Part shown: positions 56,169 to 64,000 of the stretch, in pieces
Layout of the letters: each line of letters begins with the position of its first letter
Position numbering within the stretch: the first letter of the stretch is position 1
Source: Myxococcus xanthus
Lineage (GTDB): Bacteria; Myxococcota; Myxococcia; Myxococcales; Myxococcaceae
NCBI RefSeq assembly: GCF_006402735.1
Contig: NZ_CP017174.1
Span: 375,001 to 439,000 of the forward strand
Length of the DNA stretch: 64,000 nucleotides
Direction: 5' to 3'
The notes under the pieces: model-generated
Databases searched by the model: none
What the model saw: only the letters and a program-made list of their open reading frames with translations
Told to the model about the DNA's origin: nothing
Position numbers and translations under genes: made by a program

Positions 56169-57473
56169 ATGCTCCCCGTCCTCGTCCACCTCACCTTCAC
56201 TTCGCTCTGGTCGCAGCTCCTGCTGTACGCGATGGCCGCGGGCACGGTGGGCTACGTCGTCTTCAACGGCTGGCGCAGCGCCGAGGGTGAGCTGGATGCC
56301 CGGACGGGCACGCGCGCGCCAGTGTCCTCGCAAGACAGGCTGCTGCGGGCCGCGGGGTATGGCGTCGTGGGCGCGGTGCTGGCCTGGTTCGCCCTGCAGT
56401 ACGCGCTGCCGCCCGGGGCCTTTCCGGGCGCCAAGGGCGAGGGCATCCCCGTGCACACCTATGGCCTGCTGCTGGCCCTGGGCTTCACCACCGCGGTGAC
56501 GGTGGCGGGCCGGCTGGCGCAGGACGAATGGCGCACGCTGGAGCTGAAGGATGGGGCGTGGGTGGACGTGGAGGGGCCGAAGAAGCGCGAGCAGATCATG
56601 GACATGACGGTCTGGATTCTGCTCGGCGGTATCGGCGGGAGCCGGCTGCTCTTCGTGCTCGTGAACTGGCAGGACTACGCCCGTGACTGGACGCAGGTGC
56701 TCTCCCTGGGCGGAGGGCTCGTCTTCTACGGCGGCTTGATTGGCGCGTCCGTGGCCGCGTACGTGTTCGCGCGGATGCATGGCCTGGACTTCTGGCGCCT
56801 CGCCGACGTGTGCATCCCCACCGTGTCGCTGGGCCAGTGCCTGGGCCGCCTGGGGTGCTTCAGCGCGGGGTGTTGCTGGGGGGACGTGGCGCCCGCGCAT
56901 GCCGCCACCGCGGTGCACTTCCCCGGCAACGGGGTGGCGCAGGACCTCCTGGGCGGGCTCGGCAACACGTCCAGCCTGGCGTATTCGTCCCAGCTCCAGG
57001 ACACGCGGTACGTCGTGGAGGCTACGGGTGAAATCTTCCACCACGCCGCGCCTGGCGCGGTGCGCATCTCAGACTGGGTGGCGCAGCAGGGCCACACCCT
57101 GGGGGTGTACCCCACCCAGCTCTTTGAGTCCGTCGGGCAGTTGGTGCTGTTCGTGGGGCTGCTGTACGCCCGGCGCTACCGCCGCTTCCATGGCCATGTC
57201 CTGGCGTTCTGGCTGATGGCCTACGCGGTGCTGCGGAGCACGGTGGAGCTGTTCCGAGGGGACGTGGAGCGCGGCACCCTGCACGGCCTGCTCCAGTCGC
57301 TGGGGGCGGGGGAGTTGGCGGCGGCGGTGCCCCTGGAGGCGTGGTACAATGTCTCCACCAGCCAGTTCATCTCCCTGTGCATGTTCACCTTTGGCGCGGT
57401 GCTGCTCGCCCAGAAGGGCCGCCGCCGGGAGAGCGAGGCGGCAAGCCTGGGGCCTACCCCCTCGGCTGCGTGA
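56169..57473 (+). CDS. lgt: Prolipoprotein diacylglyceryl transferase
   Basis: A 434-residue Lgt. Conserved blocks: PVHTYGLLLALGF (about 96-108), GGLVFYGGLIGASVA (about 182-196), the signature-like GRLGCFSAGCCWG (about 222-234, variant of GRxGNFxNxExxG), and GVYPTQLFE (about 314-322). Extra N-terminal ~85 residues. It attaches diacylglycerol to the lipobox Cys. Follows lspA and serves the many lipoproteins of this window. Confidence 0.92.
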   Translation: MLPVLVHLTFTSLWSQLLLYAMAAGTVGYVVFNGWRSAEGELDARTGTRAPVSSQDRLLRAAGYGVVGAVLAWFALQYALPPGAFPGAKGEGIPVHTYGLLLALGFTTAVTVAGRLAQDEWRTLELKDGAWVDVEGPKKREQIMDMTVWILLGGIGGSRLLFVLVNWQDYARDWTQVLSLGGGLVFYGGLIGASVAAYVFARMHGLDFWRLADVCIPTVSLGQCLGRLGCFSAGCCWGDVAPAHAATAVHFPGNGVAQDLLGGLGNTSSLAYSSQLQDTRYVVEATGEIFHHAAPGAVRISDWVAQQGHTLGVYPTQLFESVGQLVLFVGLLYARRYRRFHGHVLAFWLMAYAVLRSTVELFRGDVERGTLHGLLQSLGAGELAAAVPLEAWYNVSTSQFISLCMFTFGAVLLAQKGRRRESEAASLGPTPSAA

Positions 57474-57514
57474 GGTTGAATCGCGCGGGCCTCTTGGGGA
57501 CACTCTGAGGAGTC

Positions 57515-58687
57515 ATGCCGCCCCCCGACGCCCGACAGTCCGCTTCCAAGAGCTTCGCTGGCAGGTCCACCTCGGCCGACCCCGGCTCCAGCGAGGCCGT
57601 CCTCCAGGAGTGCGAAGTCCTGGAGGCGGAGGTCGCCGTCCTCCGCAACCTCTATGAACAGTACTTCCTGGGCTACGAGCGTCAGGCGCCGTCGCGTGCT
57701 CACGAAGACCTCAAGAAGCGGATGAACAAGCTGAAGGGCGCGTTCATCCGCAGCACCTCCGCCAAGTTCCGCGTCGCCAGCCTGTACAACAAGTTCCTCA
57801 CGTACGAACGGCTGTGGGTGCGCACGCTCCAGGAAATCGAAGCGGGCACCTATCGCCGGGATGTCTTCAAGGCGCGCCGCCGCGCGGAGGGCCGGAAGGC
57901 CAGCGCGACGGGCGCGGTGGGCCAGAAGGGCGTGGTCGAGCTGCCGGAGGACATCTCCGACATGGACTTCGAGGAGGTGGAGGAGTTGAGCCGCCCCCGT
58001 CCCGTCAATGAGCCGCAGGTGGCCACCAGCTATCTCCAGGCCACGGGTGGAACGCCGTCGAAGGGCACGCCCGCGGTCGCGCCGCTGATGCCCGCCATCG
58101 CGCCCCTCACGCCCGCGGTGGGAAGCACGCCGCTGCGAGGCACCCCCGCCGTGGCGCCGCTGACGGGCATTCCTTCCGTGGCGCCCGTGGCGGGGACACC
58201 GCCGCGCGGCCTGCCCACCGTGACGTCCGCGGTGGCTGGCACGCCCGCCCACGGCACGTCGGTGGCGCCGCCGGGCATGGCGGCGAAGGCACCGGGCGTC
58301 GTGGCCAGCACGCCGCCTCCGTCGCGGCCCGTGGCCACCGGCACCGGGAGCATGCCTCCCCCGTCGAAGGCCCCCGGAACGGGCGCGGCCGGCAGCATCC
58401 CTCCGTCGTCGCGGCCCGCTTCGATGCCACCTCCCGCCACGGCGGCACGGCCTCCCTCGGCGAGCGGCGGCGGGATGTCGGACGACAAGCTGCGTGCCGT
58501 CTACGACGCGTACGTCACCGCGAAGCGCCGCTGCCAGGAGGACACGTCGAAGCTGTCCTACGAGTCGGTGGCGGCCACGTTGCGCAAGCAGGTGCCGGAG
58601 CTGCTCAAGCAGCACAACGCGAAGGCGGTGGAGTTCAAGGTCGTCATCAAGGACGGCAAGGCGTCGCTCAAGGCCGTGCCGAAGTAG
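57515..58687 (+). CDS. MXAN_5187-type protein
   Basis: A 390-residue soluble protein. A basic, helical N-terminal domain (about 28-125, ending RRDVFKARRRAEGRK) leads to a Pro/Thr/Ala-rich linker of GTP/SxP repeats (about 180-320) and a C-terminal domain (about 320-390; SDDKLRAVYDAYVTAKRRC) that matches the myxobacterial MXAN_5187 C-terminal domain. Function unknown. It follows lgt by 41 bp and may be transcribed with it. Confidence 0.82.
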   Translation: MPPPDARQSASKSFAGRSTSADPGSSEAVLQECEVLEAEVAVLRNLYEQYFLGYERQAPSRAHEDLKKRMNKLKGAFIRSTSAKFRVASLYNKFLTYERLWVRTLQEIEAGTYRRDVFKARRRAEGRKASATGAVGQKGVVELPEDISDMDFEEVEELSRPRPVNEPQVATSYLQATGGTPSKGTPAVAPLMPAIAPLTPAVGSTPLRGTPAVAPLTGIPSVAPVAGTPPRGLPTVTSAVAGTPAHGTSVAPPGMAAKAPGVVASTPPPSRPVATGTGSMPPPSKAPGTGAAGSIPPSSRPASMPPPATAARPPSASGGGMSDDKLRAVYDAYVTAKRRCQEDTSKLSYESVAATLRKQVPELLKQHNAKAVEFKVVIKDGKASLKAVPK

Positions 58688-58917
58688 ACGTCACCGGACA
58701 GTGCGCGGGCGTCCGCACGTCGTTGGCTGGACGCCGGTGTGCGCGCACCCCCTTCCGCCGCCGACCTGCCCCCCGCGCCGCCAGTGTCGGGAACCGTCGC
58801 CTGCTGAAAAAACGACTGCCTCTGCTGCTTGAGCGGGTTGTCGCCCCGGGGGTGCCTCCCTAGCTTGCGTTTCGCGTAAGCGGCCGGTGGGCGGCGCGAG
58901 ACACTGCGGGAGGCGAC

Positions 58918-59304
58918 GTGGGGATTCGGCGGAGGTGGCTCGGGCTTTCCATGGTGATGGGACTCTCCCTGGGCACGGGGTGCATGTCGCCCTCTCAGGA
59001 GGCTCAGGAGCGTCTCTCGGCGCTGGAGGCCGAAGGCGAGGCGATGGACGCGGTGCTCGACTCCGTCGAGGAGCGGCTCCTGGGCAACCAGGCCATGCTC
59101 CAGACGTGGCAGGAGCTTGGCCGCCGCCACCAGCAGGTGACGCAGCTGCACTGCGAGACGTCCGACCCGCACATGGTCGCGATGATGAAGCACTACAAGA
59201 AGCAGGAGGACCGCGCGCGTCAGCTCAAGCGGCGCGGCAGTGGTGTCGCCTCGGTGGACAAGGCGGTGCTCACCTCCGGCAAGGCGCCGCGCGGCAACAA
59301 CTGA
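58918..59304 (+). CDS. Small helical lipoprotein
   Basis: A 128-residue lipoprotein. The GTG start has GGGAGG upstream; the signal ends in GLSLGTGC (Cys22). The mature part is amphipathic helical (ERLSALEAEGEAMDAVLDSVEERLLG). Ends at 59304 where the minus-strand LytTR remnant begins. Family unknown. Confidence 0.82.
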   Translation: MGIRRRWLGLSMVMGLSLGTGCMSPSQEAQERLSALEAEGEAMDAVLDSVEERLLGNQAMLQTWQELGRRHQQVTQLHCETSDPHMVAMMKHYKKQEDRARQLKRRGSGVASVDKAVLTSGKAPRGNN

Positions 59305-59591
59305 CGGCGGGACATCTCCACCTCGCGGCCACTGCGCAGGCGCGCCACCAGCGTGCCGCTGGGCCCTGGCTCCAGGGACTCGATGAAGTCCAGGTTGATG
59401 CGGTGCTGGCGGCTGGCGCGGAAGCAACGCGCCGGGTCCAGCCGCTCCTCCAGATAGGTCAGCGAGCGCAGTCGCAGCGGCTCGTGCCCATCCAACGTCA
59501 GCCGCGCGTAGTTTCCCTCGGAGGTGATGAGCGGAACCTGCGCGAGCTGCACCCGCCAGAAGCGCTCACCATCCTTCACGAACACCCGCTC
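59305..59591 (-). pseudogene. LytTR DNA-binding domain remnant
   Basis: On the minus strand this segment encodes a good LytTR core: ERVFVKDGERFWRV, LITSEGNYARLTLDG, TYLEERLDPARCFRASRQHRINLDFIESLEP and EVEMSRRQ. Homology begins and ends sharply at the borders of two intact plus-strand genes: upstream there is no receiver domain, and downstream the frame runs into the small lipoprotein gene to 59220. No credible start codon exists. It is best read as the remains of a LytTR response regulator. Confidence 0.6.
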
Positions 59592-59624
59592 CAGCGGCGC
59601 ACCCGGTGTCTGTCCGTGCAGCCG

Positions 59625-59978
59625 ATGCCCGAACCCCCGCGGCCTCAGGAGGGCCCGTCCAATGCCACGGACGCACAGGCGAGCGAGCCCTTCGCGGTGT
59701 ACCTGGTGCACAAGCTGCTGGCCGAGCAGGGCTTCGCGCCGGAGATGTTCGCGGAGTCGGAGCTGCGCGTGGCGGTCGCGCAGAAGCACATCCTGGTGCA
59801 CTTCTTCGCGGGGACGGCGCTGCCGCTCATCCTCCACGAGGAACTGGCCATGGTGCTGATGCGCCAGGGACGTGAGGGCGAGGCGCGCACCTTGATGCAG
59901 CCCATCTGCAAACCGGGCGAGGACGGGATGCTGCCGCCGAGCCTCATCGAGCGCGGCCGCTGTCGGCCAGCGCCGTGA
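59625..59978 (+). CDS. Small hypothetical protein
   Basis: A 117-residue soluble protein with plausible helical-strand content (FAVYLVHKLLAEQGFAPEMFAESELRVAVAQKHILVHFFAG) and GC3-rich codons. No family recognised. It flanks the LytTR remnant on the other side. ATG 59625 is the best start, no clear ribosome-binding site. Confidence 0.6.
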   Translation: MPEPPRPQEGPSNATDAQASEPFAVYLVHKLLAEQGFAPEMFAESELRVAVAQKHILVHFFAGTALPLILHEELAMVLMRQGREGEARTLMQPICKPGEDGMLPPSLIERGRCRPAP

Positions 59979-59984
59979 AGGGGC

Positions 59985-60812
59985 TCAGCGTCGTCGCAGA
60001 AGCCACGCGCGAGCGGAGCGGTCCATCGCGGCGACGGCGCGGAGGAAGAGGCTGGGGGACATGCGGCGCAGGCGCCAGCCCCAGCGCGCATCCGCCATGG
60101 GGACGGTGTAGAGGCTTCGCGCATCCACGGCCTTCAGGAGCCTGTGCGCGACGACCTCCGGGCCCACGCGGGCTTCATCCAGCATCATGCCGGCGAGGGT
60201 TCGAAGCGTGTCGTTGGTGTAGTGGCCCGCGCTGGCGATTCGGGTGCGAAAGAAGCTGGGGCACGCCACGGTGACGCCGATGCCGGTGGCCTTCAGTTCG
60301 GCGTGGAGTGTTTCGGAGAGCGCGACCACGCCCGCCTTGGACACGTTGTAGGCCGCCAGGTCAGGCACGTACACGAGCCCCGCCGCGGAGGCGATGTTGA
60401 GGATGTGGCCGGACCCCTGCCTGCGCATCCGGGGGACGAAGACATGGCAGCCGTGGATGACGCCCCACAGGTTGATGTCCAGCACGCGCTTCCATTCGGA
60501 GAGCGACAGCTCGCCCACCGGGCCCGCGCTGACGACGCCCGCGTTGTTGACCAGCAGGTCCACGCCGCCCAGGACCCGCTGCGCGGCGTCGGCCATGGCT
60601 TCGACCTGGGCCGGCTCGGTGACGTCACAGACATGGACGTGGGCTTCGCCTCCCGCGCGGGTGACGTGCAGCGCCGTCTCCTCGGCGGAGGTTGCGTTGA
60701 TGTCGGTGACGAGCACGCGGGCCCGCCTGCGTGCGAGCTCCTCGCAGAGCGCGCGGCCCAGGCCGCTGCCTGCTCCGGTGATGACGGCTCTTGGATGGGA
60801 TGGAAGGGTCAT
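59985..60812 (-). CDS. Short-chain dehydrogenase/reductase
   Basis: A 275-residue classical SDR: cofactor motif TGAGSGLG (12-19), NNAG (about 90-93), catalytic Ser-Ala-Ala (about 138) and YNVSK (about 153-157). It reduces or oxidises a carbonyl/hydroxyl with NAD(P)H. ATG 60812 is chosen because it sits 11 residues before the glycine motif. Substrate unknown. Confidence 0.92.
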   Translation of the reverse strand: MTLPSHPRAVITGAGSGLGRALCEELARRRARVLVTDINATSAEETALHVTRAGGEAHVHVCDVTEPAQVEAMADAAQRVLGGVDLLVNNAGVVSAGPVGELSLSEWKRVLDINLWGVIHGCHVFVPRMRRQGSGHILNIASAAGLVYVPDLAAYNVSKAGVVALSETLHAELKATGIGVTVACPSFFRTRIASAGHYTNDTLRTLAGMMLDEARVGPEVVAHRLLKAVDARSLYTVPMADARWGWRLRRMSPSLFLRAVAAMDRSARAWLLRRR

Positions 60813-61043
60813 GGGTGTCGTTGCTGCAATGGCCCAGCATGTCTCCACCGCTGCCTTCGCCGCCATCTCCCCGGCGGCGCCTTGACGCGAGCGCCCAGAA
60901 CGGCCCTGACACCGGGTGCTCCATGACACACCTGACATCCCTGTCCCAGAATCGAGAACGAGGCTCCTCCGCGGTGCCAATGAGCCAGGCAAGCAAGCGG
61001 GGCGTCAGTGACGACGCGGGCGAATCCGGGTAGAACCGCCGCC

Positions 61044-61298
61044 GTGAGACGCGCCTTGTGCGGAGCGTTCGCCGCCATCGCGGTGGGCCTCTTCGGATGC
61101 AACGACTTGGAAGTCTGTGGCTCGACGGCCAGCGACATCACGCGTGATGGCGGGGAGCCCTACCGCTGCGTCACGTCCGAGGACTGCCCGCGCACCTCGC
61201 GCGTCAACGTCTGCGTCACCGACGTCTCGCCGGTGGAAGTCTGCGTCCGCTGTCAGGACACGAAGTGCGTCACCGTGACGCCGGAGGCCTGCGACTGA
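61044..61298 (+). CDS. Small Cys-rich lipoprotein
   Basis: An 84-residue lipoprotein: signal ends in VGLFGC (Cys19) and the mature part has six further Cys (VCGST, RCVTSEDC, NVCVTD, EVCVRC). GTG 61044 is used; in-frame codons from 61008 would lengthen the signal. The stop overlaps the ATG of the next gene by one base, so the two are coupled. Confidence 0.7.
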   Translation: MRRALCGAFAAIAVGLFGCNDLEVCGSTASDITRDGGEPYRCVTSEDCPRTSRVNVCVTDVSPVEVCVRCQDTKCVTVTPEACD

Positions 61299-62203
61299 TG
61301 AAGTCCTTGCGGCTCGCGCTCGCCGTGCTGTCCCTGGCCGCCACGGCGTGCCGGGACAAGCCCGTGGACCATCTCCAGCGGGCCCGTGACGCCACCTACG
61401 AGAAGCGGCCCGACGAGGCGCTCGTCGAGTACCGCAAGGCCTTCGACGCGCTTCGCCACGACTCCTCGCCGGAGGCGCTGGTGCTCCGCGCGCGCGCCCT
61501 CAAGGGGGCCGCGGATGTCTACTGGCTGGAGCAGCGCAAGGTGAAGGAGGCGGTGGGCGTCTACCGCGAGCTCATCCAGCAGTGCCCCGAGTCGCCGGAG
61601 GCGCTCGAGTCCCGCATCATCCTGGCGGACCTGCTGCGCGTGCATTACCGCGACCTGCGCGGCGCCATCGACCAGCTCACCGCGGCCCTCAAGCTCAATC
61701 CACCGCAGGGCGCGGAGCTGCACTACCTGGTCACCAAGCTCTACTTCGAGCTGGGCGACTATCAGCAGTGCGAGCTGGAGACCCGCCGTGTCATGGAGCG
61801 CTTCCCCACGAGCGCCTACGTGGATGACGCCCTGTATCTCCAGGCCCAGGCCATCGCGATGATGGAGGGCCGCCGCCAGGAGGCCTCCCGCACCTTCGCG
61901 GACCTGCGCACGCGCTTCCCGGACTCCGAGTTGGCGCCGCACGCCCTCTTCGAGATGGGCAAGCTGCGCGCCGACGCCGGAGAGAATGAGAAGGCCATCG
62001 AGACGTGGGTGGATGCGCTGAAGACGCACCCCGACCCCGCGCTGGTGCAGGACTACATCGCGAGGGCGCGTCGGCGCATCGCCAACACCACGGCCGCGGG
62101 CGTGGGGCAGCGCGAGGTGGCCTTCGACCGCGTCCGCCCGGCGCGTACGTCGCTGGAAGCCGTAGGTGGCCGCCCCGAGGAAGCCGCGCACGAGCACGAC
62201 TGA
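61298..62203 (+). CDS. TPR-repeat lipoprotein
   Basis: A 301-residue protein: signal ends in LAATAC (Cys18), then several tetratricopeptide repeats (about 30-265; ARDATYEKRPDEALVEYRKAF, EAVGVYRELIQQCPESPEA, GAIDQLTAALKLNPPQ, AYVDDALYLQAQAIAMMEGR). TPR lipoproteins assemble complexes in the periplasm, resembling BamD/YbgF/GldJ scaffolds. It is translationally coupled to the preceding small lipoprotein. Confidence 0.88.
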   Translation: MKSLRLALAVLSLAATACRDKPVDHLQRARDATYEKRPDEALVEYRKAFDALRHDSSPEALVLRARALKGAADVYWLEQRKVKEAVGVYRELIQQCPESPEALESRIILADLLRVHYRDLRGAIDQLTAALKLNPPQGAELHYLVTKLYFELGDYQQCELETRRVMERFPTSAYVDDALYLQAQAIAMMEGRRQEASRTFADLRTRFPDSELAPHALFEMGKLRADAGENEKAIETWVDALKTHPDPALVQDYIARARRRIANTTAAGVGQREVAFDRVRPARTSLEAVGGRPEEAAHEHD

Positions 62204-62207
62204 CGCG

Positions 62208-62224
62208 GGGCGGACACGCCGCCC
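62208..62224. terminator. Short convergent hairpin
   Basis: GGGCGG and CCGCCC (5-nt loop) lie between the convergent TPR and DUF6929 genes; no T-tract. Weak candidate. Confidence 0.3.
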
Positions 62225-63138
62225 TACGCCGGGACGTCCAGCGTCGCTTCCAGCAGGTTCGCGGGGCCCGCCCCATCTTCGGAGAGGGCCGCCAGGAGCA
62301 GCCGCACGCGCCCCTGTTCCACCCGGGCATCCACGCCCGTCACCGTCATGTGGCCCTCCAGCGCGTCGAGGAACTGCGGCGAGCCATCCGGCGCCAGCAC
62401 GCCCACGACGGAGCCGCCCACGGTTGCCGTCGGGCCGGTGCTCTTCGCGGTCGCGGTGAAGACCATCCGCCCGCCGGGAAGCGGCGATGCCGCCGTGAAG
62501 GACAGTCGCATGCCTCCGGCCTGTCCCAGCTCCCAGCGGCGCGTCATGCGCACCACGTCCGGGCCCAGCGCGCCGGCTTCCAGTCCGCGCAGCACCCGCT
62601 CCGCGTCCAGGTCCACCAGTGCGTCGGTGCCGGGCTCGCCGCTGCCGCGCTGGAGCAGCCGCAGCAGTCCGCCCGACATCGCCGCCCCGGCGATACGGAG
62701 CGGTCCGAACTCCCGGCTGATTTGGGTGTACAGCGCCGTGACGTCCACCGCCCGGGCGTCTCCCGCCAGGGTGCCGTCCGCGCCCAGGGCGACCAGCGCG
62801 CCGCGCTGCCTGCCTGCGGAGATGCCCGCCGGCAGCACCAGCAGCGAACCGTGGGGCGAGCTGCCCTGGGGCGCGAGCAGACATGGCACTTCCAAGTCGG
62901 GATGCGACGACTTGAGGGAGACGGGCTCGTCGGGCTGGTGGTTCGCGAAGAGCGCCACGCCATGCCCGGGACTTGCCCCCGACAGGGGGAACGCGGCCAG
63001 GTTCAGCGGCTCGTCCGCGACGGTGTAGAGCCAGTCGCCCGCGCGGACCAGTCCGCTCAAGACAGAGACGTGCGCAGGACGTCCTGGAGCGACGGGCGCC
63101 TCCAGGTCGAGGGTGCGCCGTGGGGTCAGGTGAAGCAT
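62224..63138 (-). CDS. DUF6929 family protein
   Basis: A 304-residue soluble protein that I place in the DUF6929 family from its length and pattern of short beta-repeat blocks (GLVRAGDWLYTVADEPLNLAAF, GRQRGALVALGADGTLAGDAR, TVGGSVVGVLAPDGSPQFLD). It probably folds as a beta-propeller. No catalytic motif recognised; assignment is moderate. It is divergent/convergent with neighbours and alone on its transcript. Confidence 0.62.
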   Translation of the reverse strand: MLHLTPRRTLDLEAPVAPGRPAHVSVLSGLVRAGDWLYTVADEPLNLAAFPLSGASPGHGVALFANHQPDEPVSLKSSHPDLEVPCLLAPQGSSPHGSLLVLPAGISAGRQRGALVALGADGTLAGDARAVDVTALYTQISREFGPLRIAGAAMSGGLLRLLQRGSGEPGTDALVDLDAERVLRGLEAGALGPDVVRMTRRWELGQAGGMRLSFTAASPLPGGRMVFTATAKSTGPTATVGGSVVGVLAPDGSPQFLDALEGHMTVTGVDARVEQGRVRLLLAALSEDGAGPANLLEATLDVPA

Positions 63139-63182
63139 GGCCGTGTCTCCCGCGAAGCCGCGGCCTCACGGGCCCCGGTGCT

Positions 63183-64000
<818 letters not shown>

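Noticed and set aside
59592..59837. Extension of the LytTR frame to a full-length protein starting near 59837
   Set aside because: This part is antisense to the plus-strand gene 59625-59978 and has low-complexity Arg/His composition without homology.

Overview
The window is high-GC DNA with strong third-position GC bias. Its gene content points to a myxobacterium close to Myxococcus: DUF2378/TIGR02265 and MXAN_5187-type proteins, many lipoproteins, several multi-domain histidine kinases, an FHA-type sigma-54 activator, and a PilY1/minor-pilin cluster whose order matches cluster 1 of M. xanthus (a TfcP-like cytochrome next to pilY1). Species cannot be fixed from the sequence alone.

Layout. 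1-2130: 3' part of 23S rRNA, 5S rRNA and a strong terminator. 2156-9916: membrane proteins (DedA, AI-2E family), a tail-collar protein diverging from a collagen-like lipoprotein across a regulatory region, GNAT enzymes, a structured RNA candidate and a DUF1338 enzyme. 9954-18705: OmpA/DUF4398 envelope lipoproteins, a 5'-3' exonuclease, two histidine kinases, a truncated haemoglobin and a desaturase. 18956-33459: Kup potassium transporter, a hotdog-fold protein, DUF2378, a metallophosphoesterase, an amidase-golvesin lipoprotein, a PD40 lipoprotein, a large membrane histidine kinase, two lipoproteins, a zinc-ribbon membrane protein and a DsbA-like protein. 33625-40778: a RimK ligase diverging from an FHA-sigma-54 activator, followed by a TadE/TadG-like run. 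40814-43714: ileS. 43787-51650: six-gene minor-pilin/pilY1 operon on the minus strand. 51890-64000: Mut7-C protein, a lipoprotein nuclease/phosphatase-fold protein, lspA-lspA-lgt (lipoprotein maturation), small lipoproteins, a LytTR remnant, an SDR, a TPR lipoprotein, a DUF6929 protein and the 3' part of mgtE.

How the genes work together. Most of the window serves the cell envelope. lspA, lspA and lgt process the prolipoproteins that are abundant here (about a dozen lipobox proteins). The minor pilins, PilY1 and the cytochrome would prime type IVa pili. The TadE/G-like genes encode further single-pass secreted or pilus-associated proteins.

The most notable regulatory signal is a set of good -24/-12 (sigma-54) promoter matches. 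They lie in front of the tail-collar gene, the collagen-like lipoprotein, the amidase and the minor-pilin operon, and three of the regions carry palindromes or direct repeats 65-210 bp upstream, where enhancer-binding activators normally sit. At 4672-4975 two opposed sigma-54 promoters flank one shared array of three 17-bp palindromes, which suggests a co-regulated surface-protein pair. A run of three hairpins ending in a T-tract terminator (8385-8496) is the best candidate for an undescribed RNA.
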